The notes beneath the pieces are model-generated. The model was not told the origin of the DNA and did no database searches. It saw nothing but the letters and a program-made list of their open reading frames with translations. This document shows, piece by piece, positions 34,823 through 44,723 of a stretch of 64,000 nt of DNA. How positions within the stretch are numbered: the first letter of the stretch is position 1; each line of letters begins with the position of its first letter. The DNA comes from Theristus sp. LFF4_11 (taxonomy: Eukaryota > Nematoda > Chromadorea > Monhysterida > Xyalidae): the NCBI GenBank assembly GCA_030248135.1, contig JASANC010003080.1, positions 1 through 64,000 of the forward strand, read 5' to 3'. The position numbers were made by a program, and so were the translations under genes.

Positions 34823-34984
34823 TCACACCTTTTTGTTGATGTCCACGTTCACATGTATCTGCCCATAGAAACCTGCAACTCTGTTTAGATTTCTTTGCAC
34901 CAGGCGTATCTTACACTGACGCTCGCACTCTTGCCTCGTGTCGAAACGATTCCGGGATTCCGAACAGCCGGTGTAGAGGAAAGG
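34823..34984 (-). pseudogene. Kunitz domain C-terminal half exon, duplication copy A
   Basis: After an acceptor (CTTCTGCAG) the exon reads FLYTGCSESRNRFDTRQECE and RQCKIRLVQR, then a 20-residue tail ending NKKV and a stop. 'F-x-Y-x-G-C-x-x-x-x-N-x-F-x-(T)-x-x-E-C-x-x-x-C' is the second half of a Kunitz/BPTI domain. The first half (C-x8-G-x-C...) is not found within several kb upstream, so this may be a relic or the last exon of an unrecognised gene. It is 162 bp, identical in length and frame to the copy at 40842-41003. Confidence 0.55.
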
Positions 34985-35041
34985 CTGCAGAAGTTCGGAA
35001 TCCAACCAAACCCAATAATGAATATTTTGAATATCTAGATA

Positions 35042-35478
35042 CCGTATTACCCCCAATAAACCCCCATGGGGGATTAATACGTCAGCGACTTTTAGGGGCG
35101 GGGGTTTATTGGTGGGGGGGGGGATTATTGGTGGGGGGGGTTACTTACAAACAAATTCTAGGGGTGGGGGGTTTATTGAAAAATGGCAAAAATACCTTGC
35201 ATGGCAGACAAGAAAGTCGCAGAAGCTTCTACTCTACATAGAAATTTCCTTTTATAACAGCCTTTTGTAATGGAATTACCATTAACTCATTCATTTGGGG
35301 CCTTTGGTAGCACAATTTCATCATTTTCACTGCAACTGAATACGCTGAGTATGTGTTTCAAACAGGTTTCCAATAATCCCCCATGGGGGATTATTTCTGG
35401 GGGGAGGAGATTATTCGGAAACTTGTCGGTGGGGGGGGGGGGTTTATTGGTGGGGGGGGTTTAATGGGGGTAATACGG
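35042..35478. mobile_element. Poly-C/G foldback element, complete copy, absent from copy B
   Basis: The ends CCGTATTACCCCCAATAAAC and GTTTAATGGGGGTAATACGG are flanked by TA. Two CCCATGGGG palindromes lie inside. At the equivalent place in the second duplication copy (near 41040) the host sequence is uninterrupted, so this element inserted after the duplication or was removed from the other copy. Confidence 0.85.
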
Positions 35479-35811
35479 TAATAATATTTTGAATGACACA
35501 CGACACGACACAATTATTGTGGTTGTCTCGGAATGAGACACTTCTGTAGCACAAGAATCCTGTCGAGACCGAACACGGTAGCTACCGTACTCAGTAGGCC
35601 GACAAAAGCGGACAGTAAAAGCACGCTGGCAATAACAAATGAAGTGAAACTGAGCGCAAAGTCGAGCAATCATTTCATTTGTTCATGTGATGTCATAGAA
35701 AAAAAGGTGTTGTTCTTTTTCCGCAGGGCAGGCCACACACAATTGTCCGCACTCCACACACTGTACAGTTTCATCAAAAACCTCGATTTTTCAACCACAG
35801 TACAGCACCCA

Positions 35812-36090
35812 GCCAAATAAATAAATAAGGCAGTCCTTGTATTCTCCATTAAGACGGGATAAGTCGCGGACCAGGAGTTGCTTTTTCAAGAATGCCAAGT
35901 CGTCAATCGTGTGCGTGCGCAAGGACGAAAAAATGAACAGAATAGCACAACGAATCATTTAGTTTACAAAAACATCTTAAATTTCTCACACAATTTGGTT
36001 GAATCTAAACATCTTTTTCTTTCATTCAAATTTCTCGCGCTCCGCTGTCTGAAAAAAGCTGTCATGTTTAGTCGGGCATTCCGTACGCAC
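35812..36090 (-). mobile_element. GTATGGCCGATTAAAC-family MITE in duplication copy A, old
   Basis: It begins near GCCAAATAAATAAATAAGGC and ends CATGTTTAGTCGGGCATTCC. Its remnant in copy B is at about 41298-41470, so it was present before the duplication. Decay is greater than in the copies at 28613 and 18563. Confidence 0.7.
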
Positions 36091-36686
36091 CTGGCATCTG
36101 TTCTTCCTCTTGTTATAAAAGTATTTGGTCGTCATCGGTTTGCACCGAATGCCGTGGTCCGTCGGATCATCGCAAGGAAAAGCTAGAAATTTTTTTAAAA
36201 TTTTTTACTATTGTGGACTTATTCAAACGTGTCCGCACTAAAATGACGTCAATTGCGCGCCCGTTTGTCAAAGTACAAGCACTAAAATTTCAATTTGGTG
36301 TGACTGATTCGACGTTCGCCATTTGTTAACGGGAAGAAATCGGCTAAACGGAAAGTCTCGTTTGCTGTGAACGGCACACGCATGTTTTGCGGCCTTGTTG
36401 ATGTCATTTCAGTCGGATACGTTCAAAAAATAGGTCATTCCTGAAAGTTGCTATTTTGTTAGAAAGTTGTTGGTTGTTAGAATTACAATGTAGTTTCTAA
36501 AAAATCCGATATTTTTATTGGTTTCAAGAACCCATATTATGCTGTCTTCATGTTTATAGTCGAAGCATACTTTCTTGCTCTTTTTCTAGCCATAATATGC
36601 ATTCTGTTTGTTTTAAGCCATAACTTGTTTTTTTCTTGTTAGTGCACTTTTGTCATGTTTTAAGATTTAAATGCTTTCTATCTGTT

Positions 36687-37919
36687 TCAAGCCTTAATAT
36701 GCTCACTGAGACGCTGCAACGCAAGAAAGTCTTCGAGGTTCCGGGCGTGGTTGCAGCCGTTACGTTTGCACAAGCAATGGAATAAATAATCTTCGCCTTC
36801 GCCATACAAACTGTAGGTGGGTTTCTATAAAATTTAAAAATTCTCAAATTTAATATCAGCAAAATCGTAAATAAACATTTGTAAAAAACCGTAAATAAAT
36901 CGCAAAAAAACGCGTCAACTTTGAACCTGAACGCACAGGACCGTGTTCTGGAAACCGTCAGAAGAATGCTCAAACAGTGGACCGTATAGAAGCGATATAT
37001 CCATGTCTAAAACGGTGTTTGAAAAAATCGGACTACGAAGAATAAACAACAACCATATTGTTGCAACAACCACGAAAACGAGTAGTTACCAGTTGGGCCA
37101 ATATAGCATCATTTCCTGTCGTTTTTCTTGAATTTTTGATTGTCACTGTGTCCGTTTAGAATAAGTAAGACGTTTAAACCGTAAAACTCATTGTTTCTCA
37201 AAGTTCTACGTTCTGAGAACGCGCGCTCAGTCGCAGATTCAAAAATATGGAAGCATAAAATAAACATAAAAACGTTTTGCAAAACATACGCCCAGTGGCC
37301 CATAACGCTGCGTCCCACCCAGCGTTGCGGCGAGGGTCACCCAAAGACAGCACGCAAAATTCGCAGCGCGGGCAGTTTGTCAGACGAGCGTTCTGTAAAT
37401 AATACAGTCTTTAAAGATTTTCGTTTAAGAATTTATTAATAACCAGTTTTAGAGTCAATATGACTATACATACCGTAAAGTCTTGAATATAAGGTCTCTT
37501 ATATAAGTTTGAAAATCAAAAATTTCTGAAAAAAGTGGAATTTGCTTAAATTTGCTCTGTGACAACCTTATAAGTGGGACTATTGAGGTCTTATAAACCA
37601 AAGATTAGGAATTCAGGGCCTTACAATCGGGGTGCGATTTCGACCAAGTAAAAATTTTGAATTTTTTGGTTTCCCGCCGTGTGACACAACGCCCAACTTT
37701 TGGATGATGAAACATCTACATCTGCATCTGCATCTGCATCAACATCAGTCTTTTTTGTGCGTGCGTGTGCGGTACCTCAAATCTATACGGATCGCTATCA
37801 TTGTTGAGGGTGCCAAGCGCGTTGACGTTATCAAAGCACCGTATGGCGTTCAATGCGGCAGTGATGGATGCCAGCACGCAGCAGATCGTCAGTGCGCTTC
37901 TACCGTTCAACATCGCCAT
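36687..37919 (-). CDS. Small secreted Ly6/ET-module-like protein, paralogue 1
   Basis: Four exons: 37919-37776, 37392-37290, 37006-36927 and 36824-36687, total 154 residues, with phases 0, 1 and 0 at the introns. Exon 1 encodes a signal peptide (ICCVLASITAALNA) and the first cysteine (IRCFD). Exon 2 has LTNCPRCEFCVL, exon 3 has SDGFQNTVLCVQ, and exon 4 has HCLCKRNGCNHARN, the CxC...CN ending of Ly6/uPAR and nematode ET-module proteins. There are eight mature cysteines, enough for four disulfides. A helical tail (DFLALQRLSEHI) follows. It is probably a secreted protein of the body surface or a signalling ligand; the function is unknown. It lies in copy A of the segmental duplication. Confidence 0.8.
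37473..37700. mobile_element. CCGTAAAGTCTTGCATATAAGG MITE, 3' truncated, in paralogue 1 intron 1
   Basis: The left end is intact (CCGTAAAGTCTTGAATATAA) and the interior extends to CCGCCGTGTGACACAACGCC; the right terminus is missing. Paralogue 2 lacks it at the matching position. Confidence 0.75.
37700..37750. repeat. Hexamer microsatellite CATCTG in paralogue 1 intron 1
   Basis: Short run of CATCTG units followed by CAACATCAGTC. The matching tract in paralogue 2 (42765-42852) is about twice as long and more degenerate. Confidence 0.6.
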
Positions 37920-39478
37920 GGTTCACGTTCCAACTTTGTCGATGTGTGTTCGGTTATGTACAAGTAGTGCAAGAATCACGCACAAAAAATGCCAAAATCA
38001 ATTCCAAAATTTCACGCCATCATACCTAAATTTAGGTGCGGTGTCGCGCTTGGTTTTTTTCTACACGTCAATTTTTAACATTTTCGATTGAATTTCGGCG
38101 AGGTTTGACGTTTCGGAGTGAGTTTTGGCAGGAATGAATTTAGGAGTGGATTTTGGCATGGAATGGATTTAGAATGGATTTTGGCGTGGAATAAATTCGG
38201 GAATGAATTTTGGAATGGACTAATGTTTGTAATGGAGTTTGGCACTTTTTAGCATGATATACAAACCCGTTTGATGGTGTGATGGAGCAATGGTGCGGTT
38301 ACACCAGTTCGGATCTGTTTCTTTTCTCCTTTTTAGAATGAAATGACGTCATAACCGCACCATGCTGTACCACACTGTCGCACTGGTACTGTGAATATCC
38401 TTGACAACTTACATTGTATGTGAAGTTTATGAGAAAGACTGCGCGCATTTATGCAGAGTTGTTAATCAAAACTGTTTACATACTAAAACTGTGTATATTA
38501 TGCTATAAACAATATTCGATTAAAAAAAACAAAGTTTTTTTATTCACCAGGCAATGTTTTGTAAATCATTACACCAAAATGTTTTGATTAGAAAGCTTGT
38601 TTGCTTATAAAGCATTTCTGTTTACCAAGTTGTTTTAACAGTGTTCATCTTGTAGATTGAATTTAACACGACTTTTTTTATAGAACTTTAGAGATACGGT
38701 ATCTGTATGTTTCATAACATTTTTTGTTTGCATAATAAACTGTACTTAGATGAATAACTGACATGGTTTCATTTTACAATCACATGCTGCCATACATCAC
38801 GTCATACTTGCAATAGTTTGGGCAATCCAAAAACGTCGAACGAAACCACGTCTGTAAAAAACGGCTATGAAGCCAAATTTTAAAACTTGCTTTCAGAAAA
38901 AACAGCACACCTGCAGAAAAGTACTGTACATGCAGATGCAGATTCCATTGCAGATGTCCGAACAGAAAGTGGTACAGTTTTTTTGAAAGCGGAAACTGCC
39001 ATCACGAGAACTGAATCATGTGGTTTTATCACCACTGCGGGCTACGGTTAAAAACTTAAAATCTCGCAACTTCCATCATTTGTTTGATAATTTACGTTTT
39101 GGTGCTCTGCAAGTTGGTCAGACTGTAGTCTGCCCAGTTGTTCAGTCAGCATATGTAATGCTCAGCAAGTTGGTTACACTAGAATGTGTTCTGCTAGCTG
39201 TCCAGTCTTGTCTTCATGTGAATGTGTGTGTGTCATCGGTAATTTGACAAGGAAACACTTGAATGCAGGTTGAGTCCGTGTGCATGTGCGTGATAATCGA
39301 TTTCATGTTTCTTTTTTATGCTATGTTTGCTAACGCCAACCATAGGCGCCAACATAAATCATTGACATTAAATTAATGTTAATTGACATTAATTATAATA
39401 AGCACGGTATCAATGAGGCATAATGCGTGATCTTTTTAGCAGAGTACTGCGACACACGCGCATACAATGAGAATAATA

Positions 39479-39740
39479 CCGTAAAGTCTTGCATATAAGG
39501 TTCCTCCCACTTATAAGACCCCCACCCAAAAGTGGGCGGAGTGTCACACGGCGGGAAACCAAAAAATTTAAAATTTTGACTTGGTCGAAATCCTACTCCG
39601 TTTATAAGGCCCGGAATTCCTAATATTCGCTTTATAAGACCTCCTCCCACTTATAAGGCTGTCACACGAATTTCCACTTTTTTCAGAAATTTTTGATTTT
39701 CAAATTTATATAAGGAGACCTTATGTGCAAGACTTTACGG
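39479..39740. mobile_element. CCGTAAAGTCTTGCATATAAGG MITE, complete, present only in copy B
   Basis: CCGTAAAGTCTTGCATATAA and GTGCAAGACTTTACGG are flanked by TA. The corresponding site in copy A (near 34270) is empty: GACAATGAAAATAATATTTT reads straight through. It is in reverse orientation relative to the copy at 26115-26377. Confidence 0.9.
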
Positions 39741-39886
39741 TAGTTTCTTAACTAAATTTTGACAGTGGAGCATTTTGCGCTATTTTGTCAGCTCAACAAA
39801 TTCGGGATCGGATGATCGAAATTTCGGTTTGAATTGAAAGTTATAATCAAAGTTGAACCAAAGAAGAATAGATTCTTATAATCATA

Positions 39887-40060
39887 CAGGGTGATCCAAA
39901 AAACGTCAAGAAAGTAAACGGCTTGTGTCAGTGCAACTGAGTTTATGGTTATTGCCAAAATATTCACCATACATATGTTTAAACTTCAAACCTATACGTT
40001 TGTTGTGATAAAACTTCATGCAAACTGAACGTTTTTCTTGACGTTTTTTGGATCACCATG
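39887..40060. mobile_element. Mariner-type MITE in duplication copy B
   Basis: CAGGGTGATCCAAAAAACGT to GACGTTTTTTGGATCACCATG. Its right end preserves the GGATCACC terminus better than the paralogous insertion at 34371-34531. Confidence 0.8.
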
Positions 40061-40222
40061 TATTATCAATTTTTCAGGTTCTACGACTCAATGCAGAGGT
40101 GGTGAGGAAACTAGTTTCATACCACACGTGGCAATTCAAATTAGCCACAGCCATATTTCGCGGACCCGGGTCAATTCACCAATTTTGAATTGCCGCGCCA
40201 TGCATGAAGACTGTCTTATCTA

Positions 40223-40476
40223 CCGTAAAGTCTTGCATATAAGGTATCCTTATATAATTTTGAAAATCAAAAATTTCTGAAAAAAGTGGAATTTTGTGTG
40301 ACAACCTTATAAGTGGGAGGAGGTCGTATAACGCGAAGATTAGGAATTTCGGGCCTTATAAACGGGATGGGATTTTGACCGAATCAAAAATTTGAATTTT
40401 TTGGTTTCCCGCCGTGTGACACTCCGCCCACTTTTGGGTGGGGGTAAGTGGGAGGAACCTTATATGCAAGACTTGG
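40223..40476. mobile_element. CCGTAAAGTCTTGCATATAAGG MITE, second insertion in copy B
   Basis: It interrupts GAAGACTGTCTTATC|TATCTAACC, which is continuous (TTATCTGTCTGTCTAACC) in copy A at about 34690. The right terminus is degraded (GCAAGACTTGG). Confidence 0.85.
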
Positions 40477-40559
40477 TATCTATCTAACCTGTATATATCT
40501 ATAAATATACATATACGTGCACTGAGTTGCAGACCCATAATGGAAGATATGTATGTACA

Positions 40560-40765
40560 CGATGTTTGTTTGAACCTGTCACTTTTTTCGCAAAATACAG
40601 AGCGTTAGAAGAAAGAGCCGGATACGACGTTACGTTACGTTGCCACAAATGGGATGTTCAATTTCAATCCAAACCCGATACACTGCTCCTTCGAACTGTG
40701 ATTCAAAGTTTCACGAGGTCTGTGTTCTGTGAAAAAAGTGACCGGTTTAAACGAACATACCTTTA
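40560..40765. mobile_element. MITE with AACCTGTCACTTTTTTCGCA ends, present only in copy B
   Basis: TTTGTTTGAACCTGTCACTT and AAGTGACCGGTTTAAACGAA are inverted ends. Copy A has no counterpart between the homologous AGATATGTA and GTAAAACAT blocks, giving a clean empty site for this family. Confidence 0.8.
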
Positions 40766-40841
40766 ATATTGTAAAACATGATCATAAACATACAATATAG
40801 TTAAGACCTTTTTCTAAATTCGTACATTTTACACATTCGTA

Positions 40842-41003
40842 TCACACCTTTTTGTCGATGTCCACGTTCACATGTATCTGCCCATAGACACTTGCAAGTT
40901 TGTTTCGATTTTTTTGCACCAGGCGTATCTTACACTGACGCTCGCACTCTTCCCTCGTGTCGAAACGATTCCGGGATTGCGCACAGCCGGTGTAGATGAA
41001 AGG
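40842..41003 (-). pseudogene. Kunitz domain C-terminal half exon, duplication copy B
   Basis: The reading frame, length and acceptor are as in copy A, with substitutions that keep the fold residues: FIYTGCAQSRNRFDTREECE, then RQCKIRLVQK and a tail ending DKKV. There is no stop or frameshift. Retention of an open frame in both diverged copies argues against simple decay, but the missing first half leaves its status open. Confidence 0.55.
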
Positions 41004-41297
41004 CTGCAGAAGTTTCGGGAATCTAACCAAATACAATAATTTTGAATGACGCACGACACAATTATTATGGAGACTCTTCTGTAGTACCAGGAATCGCGGC
41101 GAGACCGAACACGGTAGCTACCGTACTCAGTAGGCCGACCAAAGCGGGCAGTAAAAGCAAGAGGCTGGCGTTAACAAATGAGGTGAAGCGGAGCGCAAGT
41201 CGAGCATTTTCTTTGATTATGTGATGGCATAGACAAAAGGTTCTTTTTTTCGGGGGGCAGGCCACATACAATTGTCCGCACTCCACACACTATACGC

Positions 41298-41470
41298 AAA
41301 AGAGTAGGATAGAACAGAACAACACGACGATTATCATTTTCAATTATTTTACAGGAAACACGTCACATTTGACACATAGTTTGGTTTCTGAACGTTTTTT
41401 CTTTAATTCAAATTTCGCGCGCTCCTTGCTGTCTGAAAAAAACTGCCATGTTTAATCGGCCATTCCGTAC
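41298..41470 (-). mobile_element. Remnant of GTATGGCCGATTAAAC-family MITE in copy B
   Basis: Only the distal half survives: CACGTCACATTTGACACATA, TTCGCGCGCTCCTTGCTGTC and CCATGTTTAATCGGCCATTC. It corresponds to the element at 35812-36090. Confidence 0.6.
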
Positions 41471-41969
41471 GCACCTGGCATCTGTTCCTCCTCTTGTTAT
41501 AAAAGAACTTCAACGATTTCGGTTTGCACCCAGTGCCACGCTCCGTTGGATCATCGCAAGGAGAAGCTTAAAAAATTCAAAAAATTTTACCACCTGAAAA
41601 ATGCTAAGTCAGACATTTTTATCGGTTTCAAGAACCCCTATTATGCTTTTTCCTGTTTCTAGCCATAGCATGCTTTTTTAGTTTTTTTTTCAAGCTATAA
41701 TATGCTTTCTTTTTTTCAAGCCATAGTATCTATATGTTTTCTTTCTGTTTTTTGGCCCAAATGCACTTTCGTCGTGTTTAGAATTCAGAACAGAACTTTA
41801 TTACTGTTTCAAGCCATACATGCTTTCTTTCTGTTTTGAGCCACAATGCACTCGTCGTGTTTCAAGATATAAATGCTTTCTTCTGTTTGAAGCCATAATA
41901 TGCTCACTTTATGTTTTTAGCACAATGCACTGTCGTCGTGTTTCAAGATATAAATGCTTTCTTTCTGTT

Positions 41970-43013
41970 TCAAGCCATAAAATGCTTACTGAGACGCTGC
42001 AACGCAAGAAAGTCTTCGACGTTCCGGGCGTGGTTGCAGCCGTTACGTTTGCAGAAGCAACGGAATAAATATGCTTCATTGAGGTCATAATAGGTGTATT
42101 TCTATAAATTTTAAAAATTCTCAAGTTTAATACCAACAAAATCGTAAATACACAATTTACAAGCAACATCGTAAAAGAACGTGTGAACTTTGAACCTCCA
42201 GAACGCACACGGCCAAGTTTTGGAAACCGTCCATAGAATGCTCAAACAATGGATCGTACAGCGACGTTGCCATAACGTCTAAAAAGGCGTTTGAAAAAAA
42301 TCGGATTACGAAGAATAAACAACAACCATTTTTGCAACCCGAAAATGAGTAGCCCCTAGTTGGGCCAATACAACAGCGTGTCACTGTCGTTTTCTTGATT
42401 ATTTTATTGTCACTTCTTAGGCCGTTTTGAACAAAGACATCAAAACCGTGAAATTCATTTCCATTCTTAGTAATGAGAACGCGCGCTCAGTTGCAGATTC
42501 AAAAATATGTAAACATAAAATAAGCATAAAAACATACGCGGCTCAGCGGCGTATAACCATGTGTCCTGCCCAGCGTCACCCAAAATCAGTTCACAGTAAT
42601 GACACTGCGGGCAGTTTGTCAGACGAACGTTCTGTAAAGCCGTGGTGTCTTCAATAATACAACAGTTTTTAAAGATTATCGTTCAAGAACTTAGAAATTA
42701 CCAGCTTTAGAATCAATGATGATGCTCAACTTGACTATTATACATAGTTAAGAACTGTAATTGAAACATCTACGCCTGCAACAGCATCTGCAACAACATC
42801 TGCATTTACATATGCATTTGCATCTGCATGTGCATCTGCATCTGCATCAACATCGGTCTTTCTTTTTGCTTGCGTGTACGGTACCTCAAATCTGGCCAGC
42901 CCGCTACCATTATTGTTTCTGCTATCAAAGCAGCGTATGGCGTTCAATGCAGCAGTGATGGATGCCAGCACGCAGCAGATCGTCAGTGCGCTTCTACCGT
43001 TCAACATCGCCAT
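41970..43013 (-). CDS. Small secreted Ly6/ET-module-like protein, paralogue 2
   Basis: Four exons: 43013-42885, 42631-42538, 42278-42196 and 42101-41970, total 145 residues, with the same intron phases as paralogue 1. The signal peptide exon matches paralogue 1 through its first 28 residues and then diverges (CFDSRNNNGSGLARFE). Exon 2 reads LTNCPQCHYCELILG, exon 3 SLYDPLFEHSMDGFQNLAVC, and exon 4 FRCFCKRNGCNHARN with tail DFLALQRLSKHFMA. The near-identity of exon 1 against the divergence of exons 2-3 suggests diversifying change in the mature loops or gene conversion at the 5' end. Confidence 0.8.
42765..42852. repeat. Hexamer microsatellite CATCTG in paralogue 2 intron 1
   Basis: Interrupted CATCTGCATTTACATATGCA-type units, ending near CAACATCGG. 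On the minus strand it reads as an Asp-Ala-rich ORF extending exon 1, which I reject because a GTACCG donor precedes it. Confidence 0.65.
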
Positions 43014-44723
43014 GTTTCACGTTCCAACTTTGTCGATGTGTGTTCGGTTAGGTAAAACTAGTGTAGGAATCACGCACAAAAAACGCCAAAATAATCTATT
43101 CCAAAATTTCATGCCATCCCTAAATTTACGTGCGGTGCCCCGCTTGGCTTTTTAAAATTTTCCGAGATACACGACGTTTGGAGTGAATTTTGGCAGGAAT
43201 AAATTTTGAGTGGATTATTTTGGCCTGAATTGATTTAGAATGTTTTTTGGCATGGAATAAATTCGCGAATGAACTTTGGAATGGTATGCAGAGTTGTTAA
43301 TCAAAAGTGTTTACATACTTAAAACTGTGTATATTATGCTATAAACAATATTCGATTAAAAAGCATCAGAAATGGTGCTTCTCCGGTGAAGTTTTTTGTT
43401 CACCAGGCAATGTTTTGTAAATCATTACACGAAAATGTTTTGATTAGAAAGCTTGTTTGCTTATAAAGCATTTTTGTTTACCAAATTGTCTTAACAGTTT
43501 TGTATCGAGATAGATTGTTTTGTTTTGTATTCGTTTTCGTGTTGTTTTGTTTTGTTTTGTTTTGTAGATTGAGTTTAACACGACTTTTTTTAAGGAATTT
43601 TAGAGGTACGGTATCTATATGTTCCACAACATTTTGGGTTGTATAATAAACTGTACTTGCATGAAAAAAATATATACTTAACTGGCGTGGTTTCATTTTA
43701 CAACCACATGCTACCATCATTACGTTATACAGTACATGCAATAGATAAGTTTGGGCAATCCTAAAACGTCGAACTAAACCATGTCTGTAAATTTCAAAAC
43801 TTGCTTTCAGAAAAAAACAGTGCACCTAACCCAGGTTTTTTGAAAACGGGAACTCTCATCACGAGAACTGAATTATCATGTGGTTTTATTTCCTGAGGGC
43901 TACGGTTAAAAATCTCACACGGCTTCGATTACGAATTTTTTGAACTGTTCAGCACCAACCAATCAGCCGCTATTATTAACATTTTCGCGACAAATAGAAC
44001 AAACGAACAAACACTGAAGTCGTGTTAATTGCGGAAGCTGAAGGTTCACAGTGGAAGTGACCAGTGCAAACAGTGAGTTCGGCTGTGAAAACACCAACCA
44101 ACACTAAATTATAGGCAATCAGCCGATTGGGTGGGTGGTAAAAAACTTTCTGATTTTTTTTAATTTTTGATTTTTTCACTTTCACGCACTTTCTCTATAA
44201 CTAAGCGATTTTACATCATTTTGTTCAACGGGCATGCTTTTATTCTTCATTAAAATATGCATGCGGCAATATATCTAACGCATCTAACACGTATTGCTCA
44301 GCGTTTGTACTGTAAATTCCCACTTGGTACATACAACGTCCGATATAACAAACAATAAAGGTGAAAATTCTCGGCTTTCGAAAAGATTTGTTACCACAAA
44401 AGCTCATATCTAAAAGAGTGTAAAACGTACTGTACATGTATCTGATATGTATATTCATCAAAAAATTAAACAACCTCAATTTCTATACGTAGTACAATAC
44501 TGTATGTGTGCAGACATGTTTTATGTGAAACTCTACGGTATATTTAAAAAATTGGTGCAACGACTTTCAGTAATCAAAACCTGAAATGCACCACAATATG
44601 TTACAATTATTCCACAATATATCCGCTTTCAAAGTTACGACCCAGAAACGGATTAAAAACGGTTCTTTCAATTTCAAGCCATCAAATGCTCTCTTTCGGT
44701 TTCAAGCCATCAAATGCTCCATT
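43014..44723. other. Intergenic between paralogues 2 and 3
   Basis: The part to about 43920 is the duplicate of 38020-39060 (shared GTTGTTAATCAAAA and ATTATGCTATAAACAATATT blocks). From 43930 to 44145 there are half-arms of the TCAGCTGA hairpin MITE (AATCAGCCGATTGGGTGGG). No exon is seen. Confidence 0.5.

Noticed and set aside
37765..43155. Similar plus-strand ORFs in both duplication copies (37765-38091 and 42874-43155)
   Set aside because: They are antisense to exon 1 of the Ly6-like paralogues; similarity follows from duplication of that exon.
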